From: Cyanobacteria bacterium NC_groundwater_1444_Ag_S-0.65um_54_12 | GTDB taxonomy: Bacteria > Cyanobacteriota > Sericytochromatia > S15B-MN24 > VGJW01 | Length of the DNA stretch: 11,791 nt | Assembly (NCBI GenBank): GCA_016267585.1 | Contig: JACQUT010000195.1 | Location: 1-11,791, forward strand | Direction of reading: 5' to 3' | Shown here: in pieces, positions 1 to 7,670 of the stretch | Layout of the letters: every line of letters starts with the position of its first letter | How positions within the stretch are numbered: the first letter of the stretch is position 1 | Notes under the pieces: generated by a model | Seen by the model: the letters and a program-made list of their open reading frames with translations, nothing else | Told to the model about the DNA's origin: nothing | Database searches by the model: none | Made by a program: the position numbers and the translations under genes

Positions 1-170
1 GCGATCTGGGTCAGCTCGGGCCGCTGCAGGCACAGCGTACCAGACCGACGGCGCAGCACTTTTATCTGCAGCGCTGCGAAGAGTTAGGGCAAAAGTCCGG
101 CAATATCAAGCCAGCAATCTTGCACCGAGCCACCGGCTGGTCCAGCTACCTCGTCATGAACCCCAGCTAA
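1..170 (+). CDS. Possible C-terminal fragment of an unknown protein, cut by the left edge
   Basis: Reading from base 3, one plus-strand frame stays open for 55 codons and ends at TAA 168-170. Its third codon positions are rich in G and C, and the peptide has a natural mix of residues (for example FYLQRCEELGQ, then a tail ending SSYLVMNPS). I do not recognise a family. A second plus-strand frame is also open, to about base 229, but its Ala/Arg-rich composition looks more like a shadow. If real, this gene converges on the Res-like gene, whose stop lies 84 bases downstream. The stretch 171-253 shows no further gene and no convincing terminator. Confidence 0.4.
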   Translation, partial: DLGQLGPLQAQRTRPTAQHFYLQRCEELGQKSGNIKPAILHRATGWSSYLVMNPS

Positions 171-253
171 AGCAGAAGGCTGTACTTTATACCCAAGATC
201 AAGCAAATAATATTTTAGTCATGTATTAGATCGGGTTTTCTCACCGGTAGCGG

Positions 254-2530
254 TTACGAAATAAACAGGCGTTTGCAACGGTTAATAGCGTCCTCGGCCA
301 GATCGCTGAACGCTAGTGGATTACGCTTGAAATCACCTAGCCTGCCGCTCCCGGTGACGATGCGATAAATAGTCCGCCTGGTCAGTTGCGTCCGTTCCTG
401 AAGGTGCGTGAGCAGATCAGGCAGTACAATGTCCTTTTCGTTCAGGGTAACAGTTGCCGCGAGTGCCTTCGCGGCGGCTTCCACACCGGCTTTGCCGATG
501 GCGATGTCTGCCTTACGCCACTGTAGGCGGTTCGTCGGTATCGGTGGTGCCTTTTGCAAGGCGTTTATGCAACTTTCAATGAGCTTTTCGTTGTCGAAGT
601 GCAACCGGTACGTGGTCTGGTGCTTCATGCGATCCCCTGACGCTTGGCACTCGGAGCTGCTGTCCAGCATTGCCTGCCGCGTGCGAACCTGACGGCGTTC
701 GTCGGCATTCTTGATCTCCAGGCGCCCGCCGAAACAGCAGCCGTCTTGCTCGATCTCCTTTTGCAGACTCTCGGCGAACTGTTCATAACTCTCCTGGGCG
801 ATCACCGTGAGCGTATTGATCTCGCAGCCGCGCATGCGCTCGCCATTCTGGTTGACGCAAAGGCGAAGGCCGCGGCCGATGGTCTGGCGGCGCTCACGTT
901 CGGTCTGGATGTCGCGCAGGGTACAGATCTGGAAGATGTTTGGATTGTCCCATCCTTCCTTGAGCGCGGAGTGGGAGAAGATGAACTTGAGTGGCGTTTC
1001 GAACTTGAGCAGTTGCTCTTTTTCTTTCATTATCAGGTGGTAAGCGCGCTCGGCGTTGTCGCGATTACTCTGATTATGCTCCGCGGTATCGGTCCAGACG
1101 CCCCGCTTGTCGATCGAGAAATAGCCGTTGTGTACCTCTTCGGCAGCCCTGATGAGATCCACATCCTGAAAGAGGGTGTCATATGCTGGTAGCTTTGCCG
1201 CCCGCCGGTACTCATCCTCGAAGATAATGGCATACTCACCTTTTACCGGCTTTCCGGCAACGTCGTACCGGCGGTACCTGGCAACCGCATCGATGAAGAA
1301 GAGCGAAAGAACTTTGATGCCTTGCGGGCGCAAGCGTCTCTCTTTGTCGAGGTGCTCTTGAATGGTGCGCCGGATCATCTGCCGCTGCACAGCGAGCTGG
1401 TCAACGTCGCCCCAAGCCTGTCCGGGCTCGAGGTATTGGTTACTGCCGGGCAATTGCAGCTCAACGTACTCATTGCCCCGTTCTACTCGGATCTCGCCGA
1501 TGCGACAGCCAGAATAAACAGCGCGTCCGGTAGTCTGCTCCAGGTCAGCGCCATACCGCACGGTCACTTCGCGCCTGGCCACGCCTCCCGCGGTTTTCAT
1601 GTCTAGCTCACATACGGCTGAAATGATACCACGCCGATTCGCGACCTTTCGCACACGCACGTAGGGCTTGTTGTACGCATTCTCGCTAGTGACGGCTGCC
1701 ACCTCTATTTGCTTTACCAGTTTTCGTTCATAAGCGTCCACCGCAGCGAGACGGTAGATCATATGGTGCTGGTCAACGTGTGTCGCGGAATAGCGCAGAG
1801 TGCAAAGCGGATTCATGGCGCCCTGAGCGGCCTTGCCAGCACCGGAGAGACCGCCATCCACGCTCTGCGGCTCGTCCACGATCACGATGGGTCGGGTAGC
1901 CTTGATCAGGTCGATTGGCTTTTCACCACCGGTCTGCTCTCTGTCCTTGTAGAGGTTATTGACAGCTTTCTTGTTGATGGCACTGACAGTGACCACCATT
2001 ATTTGGATCTGCGGGCTACTGGCAAAATTTCGCACCTGACCAAGCTGCGCGGAATCATAAAGAAAATAGTCGAATGGCACGCCGGCGTAGAGGCCCTTGA
2101 AGTGTTCTTCGGTAATCTGGAGCGACTTGTACACCCCTTCTTTGATCGCCACCGATGGCACCACGATTATGAACTTGGTGAAGCCATAGCGCTTGTTCAG
2201 CTCAAAGATGGTGCGCAGGTAGACATAGGTCTTGCCAGTACCCGTCTCCATTTCCACGGTGAAGTCGCCAGACACCAGAGTGCTGGATGGAGCAAGCCCG
2301 TGGCGGAGCTGGATGTCATTGAGGTTCTTGGCCAGCTCGTCGTCATGCAGGGTCAGCCGATTGCCGATACCCAGGTCACTCTCGGCAAATAGTAATTTCA
2401 TTTGCCGGTCGGTCACGGTATGCGCTACTGTAAACTCCGTACGGCAGATCTCTTGCCCGCGGAAGAGGTCGCATACTGCTTCAATGGCTTGAAGCTGGTA
2501 GTCGAGGTTTGGTTCGAAGTTAAGCTTCAT
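254..2530 (-). CDS. Type III restriction Res-like helicase, lacking the C-terminal nuclease domain
   Basis: This 758-residue protein has the SF2 helicase/translocase core of type III restriction Res subunits. Walker A is METGTGKT (residues 94-101), motif II is the family-typical DEPQ (219-222), and SAT lies at 248-250. The second RecA lobe carries FSHSALKEGWDNPNIFQ (518-534) and the arginine-rich motif VI around RRQTIGRGLRL (548-557). The N-terminus (NLDYQLQAIEAV) is also typical. Full Res subunits run to roughly 900-1000 residues and end in a PD-(D/E)XK endonuclease domain. This one stops right after DFKRNPLAFSDLAEDAINR, about where that domain should follow. No frame of the next 250 minus-strand bases continues it. 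No methyltransferase (Mod) gene lies upstream, where ruvC begins on the opposite strand. The family call is firm; whether the protein is a working helicase or a remnant is unknown. I see no clear Shine-Dalgarno before the ATG. Confidence 0.9.
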   Translation of the reverse strand: MKLNFEPNLDYQLQAIEAVCDLFRGQEICRTEFTVAHTVTDRQMKLLFAESDLGIGNRLTLHDDELAKNLNDIQLRHGLAPSSTLVSGDFTVEMETGTGKTYVYLRTIFELNKRYGFTKFIIVVPSVAIKEGVYKSLQITEEHFKGLYAGVPFDYFLYDSAQLGQVRNFASSPQIQIMVVTVSAINKKAVNNLYKDREQTGGEKPIDLIKATRPIVIVDEPQSVDGGLSGAGKAAQGAMNPLCTLRYSATHVDQHHMIYRLAAVDAYERKLVKQIEVAAVTSENAYNKPYVRVRKVANRRGIISAVCELDMKTAGGVARREVTVRYGADLEQTTGRAVYSGCRIGEIRVERGNEYVELQLPGSNQYLEPGQAWGDVDQLAVQRQMIRRTIQEHLDKERRLRPQGIKVLSLFFIDAVARYRRYDVAGKPVKGEYAIIFEDEYRRAAKLPAYDTLFQDVDLIRAAEEVHNGYFSIDKRGVWTDTAEHNQSNRDNAERAYHLIMKEKEQLLKFETPLKFIFSHSALKEGWDNPNIFQICTLRDIQTERERRQTIGRGLRLCVNQNGERMRGCEINTLTVIAQESYEQFAESLQKEIEQDGCCFGGRLEIKNADERRQVRTRQAMLDSSSECQASGDRMKHQTTYRLHFDNEKLIESCINALQKAPPIPTNRLQWRKADIAIGKAGVEAAAKALAATVTLNEKDIVLPDLLTHLQERTQLTRRTIYRIVTGSGRLGDFKRNPLAFSDLAEDAINRCKRLFIS

Positions 2531-2590
2531 GCGTTAGTTTCGTGATACCGGACACCAATGCCAGCAAACGATACCGTCTAGTATAGTGTT
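2531..2590. promoter_or_regulatory. Divergent gap between the Res-like gene and ruvC
   Basis: These 60 bases separate two outward-reading genes, so both promoters should lie here or just inside the neighbours. TATAGT (2582-2587) on the plus strand and TATACT (2585-2580) on the minus strand both resemble a -10 box and overlap each other. Neither has a convincing -35 hexamer at 16-18 bases. The plus-strand box ends only 3 bases before the ruvC ATG, so if used it would give an almost leaderless message; indeed no Shine-Dalgarno precedes ruvC. GATACCG occurs twice as a direct repeat (2544-2550 and 2570-2576). The -10 calls are weak. Confidence 0.25.
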
Positions 2591-3091
2591 ATGCTGATAC
2601 TCGGAGTAGATCCTGGAACTGCGACGGTAGGTTACGGGCTGATAGCCGTGTTACCGCGAAAACCGGTACAGTTCGTGGCTGCCGGTTCTATCATTACCGC
2701 AAAAGGTTTACCGCTGTCACAACGGCTAAAAGAGATTCATTTTGATTTATCTGCCTTGATTGCAGAGTACCGGCCCACGGAAATGGCGGTAGAAGAACTT
2801 TTCTTTGTGCGAAACATCACTACCGGTATACAAGTGGCGATGGCTCGCGGAGTCATCTGCTTGGCGGGAGCGCAAGCCGGACTCGAGGTGGCAGGCTATA
2901 CCCCAATGGTCGTAAAGCAAAGTGTGACCGGACATGGCCGTTCAGATAAGCGTGCCGTACAAGAGGCCATCCGGGAATTACTGAATCTGGAAACCATTCC
3001 ACGCCCTGATGATGCTGCTGATGCGCTGGCGATCGCCCTTTGCCATTTTTATCAGCAAGAAGCTACTATGGCCATGAGCTGCTCTGGTTAG
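2591..3091 (+). CDS. ruvC: Holliday-junction endonuclease RuvC
   Basis: RuvC is the dimeric resolvase that nicks two opposing strands of a Holliday junction, guided by RuvAB. The 166-residue length is close to the usual ~170. The RNase-H-like fold opens with LGVDPGTATVGYG, giving the first catalytic Asp (D7). The second acidic residue lies in MAVEELFFVRN (E68, with E69 beside it). The last pair sits in PDDAADALAIALCH (D141 and D144). The conserved KQSVTGHGRSDK stretch (109-120) is present. Starting at the ATG puts the catalytic Asp at position 7, as in E. coli, so the start is safe despite no visible Shine-Dalgarno. The gene lies 15 bases ahead of ruvA on the same strand, presumably in one transcript. 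Confidence 0.96.
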   Translation: MLILGVDPGTATVGYGLIAVLPRKPVQFVAAGSIITAKGLPLSQRLKEIHFDLSALIAEYRPTEMAVEELFFVRNITTGIQVAMARGVICLAGAQAGLEVAGYTPMVVKQSVTGHGRSDKRAVQEAIRELLNLETIPRPDDAADALAIALCHFYQQEATMAMSCSG

Positions 3092-3106
3092 TTACTATTG
3101 TCATAG

Positions 3107-3691
3107 ATGATTTATTCCTTGAGCGGACAGCTAATCCACAAGGGCCCGGATTTTGCCGTAATAGAAGCCGGCGGCGTAGGTTATCAGGTCTATTGTGGAA
3201 CCAGGCATCTGACCGATCTGCCAGCGCTTGGTGCTTTGGTGCAAATTTTGACTTACTTGCATCATCGAGAAGATACGATGCTGCTCTTTGGCTTTGCCAA
3301 TGTCGAGGAGCGTGAACTTTTCTTTTTACTCTGCGGGGTGAGCGGTGTGGGAGCCAAGCTTGCCATGAGTCTGCTTGGTGCCATGAATGCCGAGGAATTG
3401 GCGAACGCCATTGTTGACGATAATCCGCGTGGTCTCACCCAGGCGCCGGGAGTAGGAGCGAAACTCGCCCAGCGAATTGTACTCGAGCTAAGAGATAAGC
3501 TGGCTGGTCGCAAAGTGCAGCTTGCCGCACCAGCTACCAGTTCGCCTCGGGAGTCCAGTGAAGCTGAACTCGCACTCGCTTCGCTCGGTTACACCGCTAC
3601 CGAGATACAGCAGGCGCTAGCACGACTAGATCCCCAGCTGCCGGTAGAAGAAGCAATCCGTCGAGCTATCGTCCAGCTATCAGCGCTGTGA
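3107..3691 (+). CDS. ruvA: Holliday-junction DNA-binding protein RuvA
   Basis: RuvA tetramers hold the Holliday junction in a square-planar form and load the RuvB motor. All three domains are visible in 194 residues. The OB-fold domain is 1-64 (MIYSLSGQLI...VGYQVYCG...LFGFAN). The helix-hairpin-helix domain has two motifs, LCGVSGVGAKLAMSLL (75-90) and LTQAPGVGAKLAQRIV (110-125). A flexible Pro/Ser linker (about 140-150) leads to the RuvB-contacting domain III (about 151-194; ALASLGYTATEIQQAL). The gene follows ruvC by 15 bases and has no obvious Shine-Dalgarno, so translation may depend on coupling to ruvC. Its last 12 bases overlap the 3' end of the opposite-strand hydrolase gene. Confidence 0.96.
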   Translation: MIYSLSGQLIHKGPDFAVIEAGGVGYQVYCGTRHLTDLPALGALVQILTYLHHREDTMLLFGFANVEERELFFLLCGVSGVGAKLAMSLLGAMNAEELANAIVDDNPRGLTQAPGVGAKLAQRIVLELRDKLAGRKVQLAAPATSSPRESSEAELALASLGYTATEIQQALARLDPQLPVEEAIRRAIVQLSAL

Positions 3692-4324
3692 TCTGATAAA
3701 TTGATTCAAGTTACGCTCATCGGCTATGGTAGTTTCCGGACCATGGCCGCAGATCACTCTGGTTTGTGGCGGTAGAGCGTAAAGCTTGCCTCTAATAGAA
3801 GCCTCCAGGTCAGCATAGGATCCGCCCCACAGATCTGTTCGACCGATACCCCGCTGAAATAGCGTATCACCGGATAACAGCAAATTTGCCGGCTCGAGGT
3901 AGAAGCAAAGCGAGCCAGGAGTGTGGCCGGGGGTATGGAGAATCTTACCTGCCAGCTGTCCCCAGATCACCGCTTCGCCATCGGTTACGAAGCGATCGAT
4001 CGGCAAGGGAGATGGTACTTTCATGCCAAAGTAATTAGCTTGCGACGGCAAGCTTTCGTAGAGTTCCTGATCGCTGGGATGTAAAAGTATCATGGAACCT
4101 TCCGCCTCTTTGATCTGGCGGGTAGCCATGACATGATCTAGATGTGCATGGGTATGTAAAACCAATTTGGCGTGCAAATTCCGGTGTTTCAGGCGAGCCA
4201 GTATGACGTCGGGTTCAGCTCCCGGATCGACTACGAGCGCTTCATGAGTCTCTTGGCAGCCCAAGATCACGCAGTTGCTCTGAAATACGCCTACCGGCAG
4301 CAATTCCACGATCATGGCTGGCAT
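3680..4324 (-). CDS. Metallo-beta-lactamase-fold hydrolase, glyoxalase II/YcbL-like
   Basis: This is a 214-residue metallo-beta-lactamase-fold protein of the glyoxalase II-like group, which usually hydrolyse thioesters such as S-lactoylglutathione. The dinuclear metal site is complete: HTHAHLDH (57-64, giving H59, H61, D63, H64), the His of HTPGHTPGS (H134), the Asp of SGDTLFQRGIGRTDL (D153) and the His of GHGPET (H194). It is shorter than classical GloB (about 250 residues) and lacks that enzyme's extra C-terminal helical domain, so true glyoxalase II activity is uncertain. It lies between ruvA and ruvB on the opposite strand. It overlaps ruvA tail-to-tail by 12 bp and is divergent from ruvB. 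ATG at 4324 is the longest start; the ATG at 4315 (MIVELLPVG) is equally plausible, as neither has a clear Shine-Dalgarno. Confidence 0.9.
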   Translation of the reverse strand: MPAMIVELLPVGVFQSNCVILGCQETHEALVVDPGAEPDVILARLKHRNLHAKLVLHTHAHLDHVMATRQIKEAEGSMILLHPSDQELYESLPSQANYFGMKVPSPLPIDRFVTDGEAVIWGQLAGKILHTPGHTPGSLCFYLEPANLLLSGDTLFQRGIGRTDLWGGSYADLEASIRGKLYALPPQTRVICGHGPETTIADERNLNQFIRSQR

Positions 4325-4397
4325 GGTAGCATGAAATGCTCTTTAGAACCTATCGCAAGCCATTAGCTAGTTTCTAAAGGCCTTTGAGGGTAAAAGC
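4325..4397. promoter_or_regulatory. Divergent control region of the hydrolase gene and ruvB, with inverted repeats
   Basis: This 73-base gap must hold the promoter for ruvB and probably that of the hydrolase gene. It contains a perfect 8-bp inverted repeat, CTTTAGAA (4341-4348) and TTCTAAAG (4372-4379), with centres 31 bp apart, close to three helical turns. Overlapping the right arm is a perfect 10-bp palindrome, AAAGGCCTTT (4376-4385), ending one base before the ruvB Shine-Dalgarno. Such geometry suits an operator for a dimeric regulator or a hairpin in the ruvB leader. It does not match the E. coli LexA box. I find no convincing -35/-10 pair. Confidence 0.4.
4386..4390 (+). promoter_or_regulatory. 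Shine-Dalgarno GAGGG supporting the ruvB TTG start
   Basis: GAGGG lies 7 bases before TTG 4398, a good ribosome-binding distance. No in-frame ATG or GTG fits the site, so ruvB most likely begins with the less common TTG codon. Confidence 0.6.
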
Positions 4398-5447
4398 TTG
4401 ACCATCGTGCCAGCTATTGGCGAGCGGCTTGTCTCGGCGGACAAGACGCCCGAAGAGTTGTCACTAGAGTGCTCGTTACGTCCGCGTTTGCTGGCTGAAT
4501 ATATTGGACAAGAGGAACTGAAAGCTCAGATTGCAGTAGCGATTGCAGCGGCCAAGCTGCGTGGCGAGGCGCTAGATCACTTGCTGTTGCATGGGCCAGC
4601 CGGTCTTGGCAAGACGACGCTCGCACAGATTTCTGCAGCGGAAATGAGTTCGCGCTGTCATGTTACATCAGCGCCTAGTTTGGAAAGACCGCGCGATATC
4701 GCAGGTTTGCTGGCGCGGCTGGCACCGGGTGACGTTTTGTTCATCGACGAGATTCATCGCCTCTCGCCTCTGGCAGAAGAGCTGCTATACCCGGCCATGG
4801 AGGATTTCATGCTGGACCTTACCATCGGCAAGGGTCAGGCGGCGCGCATTCGGCGCGTGCCGTTAGCACGTTTTACCTTGGTGGGCGCCACCACGCGTCC
4901 GGGCACATTATCAGGTCCGTTGCGCGATCGGTTCGGTATGGCATGTCGGTTGCGGTTTTATCTACCCGAAGAACTGAGCCAGATCATCGAACGTAGCGCG
5001 AGCGTCCTGAAGATAACCATTAACGGATCTGGAGCGCTGGCGATCGCCCAATGTTCTCGCGGCACGCCACGGGTAGCTATCCGTTTACTGAGGCGGGTAC
5101 GCGACTATGCGCAGGTCGCCGGGAGTGAGAAAGTTACTGCCGCGATCGCCCAACATGCACTTAGCAAACTCCAGATAGATGAGCTAGGATTAGATCCCCT
5201 GGATCGTGAACTCCTGTCATTGATCGTGAAGCAGCATGCGGGTGGACCGGTAGGTATAGAGGCACTGGCAGCTGAAGTAGGAGTCGATTTAGCAACAATC
5301 GAGGATGTGGTGGAGCCTTATTTACTGCAAGCTGGCTTGTTGCGACGCACACCGCGCGGGCGGATGGCTACGTCATATGCTTATCACCATATTGGTGAAC
5401 CCGAGCCGGTACCGGTCAGTACGCTCAAGCTATGGGAGAGCTCTTGA
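4398..5447 (+). CDS. ruvB: Holliday-junction branch-migration ATPase RuvB
   Basis: RuvB is the AAA+ hexameric motor that pulls DNA through the RuvA-bound junction. The 349 residues include Walker [10 protein letters not shown] (66-74), Walker [11 protein letters not shown] (113-122), sensor 1 LVGATTRPG (161-169), the arginine-finger stretch PLRDRFG (174-180), sensor 2 in [14 protein letters not shown] (220-233), and the winged-helix end [22 protein letters not shown] (around 304-325). Some usually fixed positions differ: GPP is GPA in Walker A, TSGP is TSAP (90-93), RPGD is RPRD (97-100), and TRAG is TRPG. All catalytic residues remain, so it should be active. Translation starts at TTG behind a good GAGGG site. 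Unlike the common ruvAB order, ruvB is separated from ruvCA by an inverted hydrolase gene and has its own promoter region. Confidence 0.95.
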   Translation: MTIVPAIGERLVSADKTPEELSLECSLRPRLLAEYIGQEELKAQIAVAIAAAKLRGEALDHLLLHGPAGLGKTTLAQISAAEMSSRCHVTSAPSLERPRDIAGLLARLAPGDVLFIDEIHRLSPLAEELLYPAMEDFMLDLTIGKGQAARIRRVPLARFTLVGATTRPGTLSGPLRDRFGMACRLRFYLPEELSQIIERSASVLKITINGSGALAIAQCSRGTPRVAIRLLRRVRDYAQVAGSEKVTAAIAQHALSKLQIDELGLDPLDRELLSLIVKQHAGGPVGIEALAAEVGVDLATIEDVVEPYLLQAGLLRRTPRGRMATSYAYHHIGEPEPVPVSTLKLWESS

Positions 5448-5471
5448 GAAACTAGCTCGCTAGCGGCCACT

Positions 5472-7664
5472 ATGATACCAAAGGGAATTACCTTCCTACC
5501 AGAGAGCACCGATGATTGGGGCGGTGCTCGGCGGCGACGTTTCGCGTTGCGAACGCTGTCGGCGGAGTTCGTGCAGGGTTGTGAAACCATAGTAACGGCA
5601 GATTCCTGGGCTCAGCTGCGGGTAGATTATTCCTACGAAGGTTTACTGGCTCTGCTCGGCGGCGAGAGCTGGAAGATCATGGATTCCTTGCCCTGGCAAC
5701 TGCGCTGGCAAGGTAAGGTCGTGCCCTGTGAAAAGGCACCCCTGACCGTTACGCCCGAACAAGTCACTATTCGCTGCGCTTCGCCCTGGGGCATCTGGGA
5801 GATGTTCTACCAGCTTTTGCCGTTGCCGGCAGCTACCGCTGGCGCCCTTTTGCAATTGCAAATAGTACCGCCCGAGCCAGTGCCGGCGGGCCTTACTCTG
5901 ACCTTGCGGCCACGCTGGGACATTCGCCACATGTATGATTTGACCAGTACTGCCGATTATCAACTAGAACAATTGCCAAATGGCCTGGTCACGATTGGCA
6001 AAGGGCCGGCAGCGGTGGCGATCGCTGCCTACCCTGGAGCAGACTTTTGCCCCGGGCGTGAGCCACTTTTACTTGATTATGAACTCGGCAGCGGATTCCG
6101 TCAGCTAACGCCCGCTGGGGTACGATTCATCCCCGAACGACGAACGGCTTGGAGCTTGGGAGAGTGGATTTTTCCAGCTGTTCCCAGCCGCTTGGCTTTC
6201 GCCATCCATACTAGCGTGGCTGATGCTGTTGCCATTTTGGAAAACAATCCTGGCAGTTTGGCGAGAATGAATGCTGAAACCGCTGACAAATGGCTGGCTG
6301 CCGAGCGGCTTGCTAAAACCCACGCTGCTTTACCCGGCGCGGCTTGGCGGATTTACGTGATGGCTCACAAATTTGGCATGGTGGTGCAAGAAACCGTAGT
6401 GCCGGAAGCGGGCGGCTGGTGGTTTCGCACCCCATGGTTTCGCGATCTCTTCGAGGGGTATCTTTCCAATCGGCAGACGTTACGCGAGCTGGGATTGGAG
6501 CACCGGGTAGCTGCAGCTTGCCGGCTCGCGGCGATCTTGCAGGATCCCGTAAGTGGTCGAGTGCCCAACCGTCTTCCAGAGCGTCAGCTCCCGAGAGCTA
6601 CTGATAGCAGCGTTCAATCGACCTTGTCCGAGGACTTTTATCATTCTTGTGACGCCACGACTTTGTTATTCACGGTACTGACTGCTCACGCTGGTTCCTG
6701 GCAACTGGTGGATGATCTCTTCATCAGGGCATTTTGCCGAGCGTTCGAAGCTTTTGGTCGGGCTAGCCCTGCTACGCTAAATGGTACCGCCGTGCTAGCA
6801 CCGGATGGTTTGCTGCGCTGTGTGCCTTGGCATTCCTGGATTGATGGCAAACGGTCAGTTTCACATGCTGGTGTGGTGGCCACTGATTTGCCACTGCGCG
6901 TGCCCCGTGATTGGCAAATCGCAGAACTGCAAGCTGGAAGCAGCCCGGCAGAATTGTGGCGTGCCCAGAATGAGCCCCATTATCTTTTGCCAGAGATTAA
7001 CGCTCAATGGCTTCACATGCTCGAATGGGGCGTTCGTTACCTTGACGGTCGGGGGCCAGTGCCGTTAGCGAGTAGCGTAGCCGCTACCCTGACAAAGGTG
7101 CGCAAAGCCTTCCGCCAGACCTTCTGGAACGAAGAAACCGGTTGCTTGTACAATTTGGTGCGAGACGATGGCCGGCGTGACGCGACGCTAAGTTCGACCG
7201 CGGTAGTGGCCGCAGCCCTGTTACGCGACGAGCGAATCTTTTCCGAGCGAGATCTGCAGCGAATCTGGCAAGCTTGCCGCGATCGCCTGGCAGTTCATCG
7301 GGATGGTAAGCTTTTTGGCATACTGGTGAAGGATTCGACGGAACGCATTTACCTGGGCGACGCCCAGTATCACGAGGCAGTTTGCTGGCCACGCGACACT
7401 GCGTACTTGATCAGCTTGCTTGGCAAACTCGGCGAGCGTGACAGAATAGCAGAGCTACTGGAAACGAATTTAGCGCATCAGCAAGAAGAAGGTGTGATCT
7501 TTTATAATCAAGAACTCTTCAGCTTGCCGGAAGGGCAAAATTCTGCTTGGCAAGTTGAGTTGGCGAACCGTCCAGTGCCCGTCAAAAATCCGCTACAGTG
7601 GTGGTCGCAATGGTGCGATGCTTACCTTTACGACGATAAGCGGACCAAACCAAGAAAGGGTTGA
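5472..7664 (+). CDS. Glycogen-debranching-like (alpha/alpha)6-barrel glycosidase
   Basis: This 730-residue protein has no signal peptide. Residues 1 to about 280 look like a beta-rich N-terminal domain. From about 285 it matches the layout of the glycogen-debranching C-terminal (amylo-alpha-1,6-glucosidase) domain: TPWFRDLFEG (320-329; D325 sits where the family has its WGRD acid), CDATTLLF (393-400), WHSWIDGK (453-460), PEINAQWLHML (507-517, family form PVEINALWYNAL) and YHEAVCWPRDTAYL (633-646, family form YHxGxVWP). Debranching enzymes remove the alpha-1,6 glucose left at glycogen branch points. The motifs are loose, so the substrate could be another alpha-glucan or oligosaccharide. It begins 24 bases after ruvB without a clear Shine-Dalgarno and ends 6 bases before the aminotransferase gene, so the three may share a transcript. 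No other glycogen gene is in the window. Confidence 0.65.
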   Translation: MIPKGITFLPESTDDWGGARRRRFALRTLSAEFVQGCETIVTADSWAQLRVDYSYEGLLALLGGESWKIMDSLPWQLRWQGKVVPCEKAPLTVTPEQVTIRCASPWGIWEMFYQLLPLPAATAGALLQLQIVPPEPVPAGLTLTLRPRWDIRHMYDLTSTADYQLEQLPNGLVTIGKGPAAVAIAAYPGADFCPGREPLLLDYELGSGFRQLTPAGVRFIPERRTAWSLGEWIFPAVPSRLAFAIHTSVADAVAILENNPGSLARMNAETADKWLAAERLAKTHAALPGAAWRIYVMAHKFGMVVQETVVPEAGGWWFRTPWFRDLFEGYLSNRQTLRELGLEHRVAAACRLAAILQDPVSGRVPNRLPERQLPRATDSSVQSTLSEDFYHSCDATTLLFTVLTAHAGSWQLVDDLFIRAFCRAFEAFGRASPATLNGTAVLAPDGLLRCVPWHSWIDGKRSVSHAGVVATDLPLRVPRDWQIAELQAGSSPAELWRAQNEPHYLLPEINAQWLHMLEWGVRYLDGRGPVPLASSVAATLTKVRKAFRQTFWNEETGCLYNLVRDDGRRDATLSSTAVVAAALLRDERIFSERDLQRIWQACRDRLAVHRDGKLFGILVKDSTERIYLGDAQYHEAVCWPRDTAYLISLLGKLGERDRIAELLETNLAHQQEEGVIFYNQELFSLPEGQNSAWQVELANRPVPVKNPLQWWSQWCDAYLYDDKRTKPRKG

Positions 7665-7670
7665 AGATCA

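Noticed and set aside
171..253. Continuation of the Res nuclease domain in another frame downstream of its stop
   Set aside because: All three minus-strand frames meet a stop within about 40 bases or show no nuclease-like sequence, so a frameshifted nuclease is not supported.
644..1192. Plus-strand 182-codon frame opposite the Res-like gene
   Set aside because: It is a shadow of the well-conserved minus-strand helicase, with no family motif of its own; the same holds for the plus-strand frame at 1709-2392.
5849..5862. 14-bp palindrome TTTGCAATTGCAAA in the debranching-like gene
   Set aside because: About one palindrome of this length is expected by chance in a window of this size.
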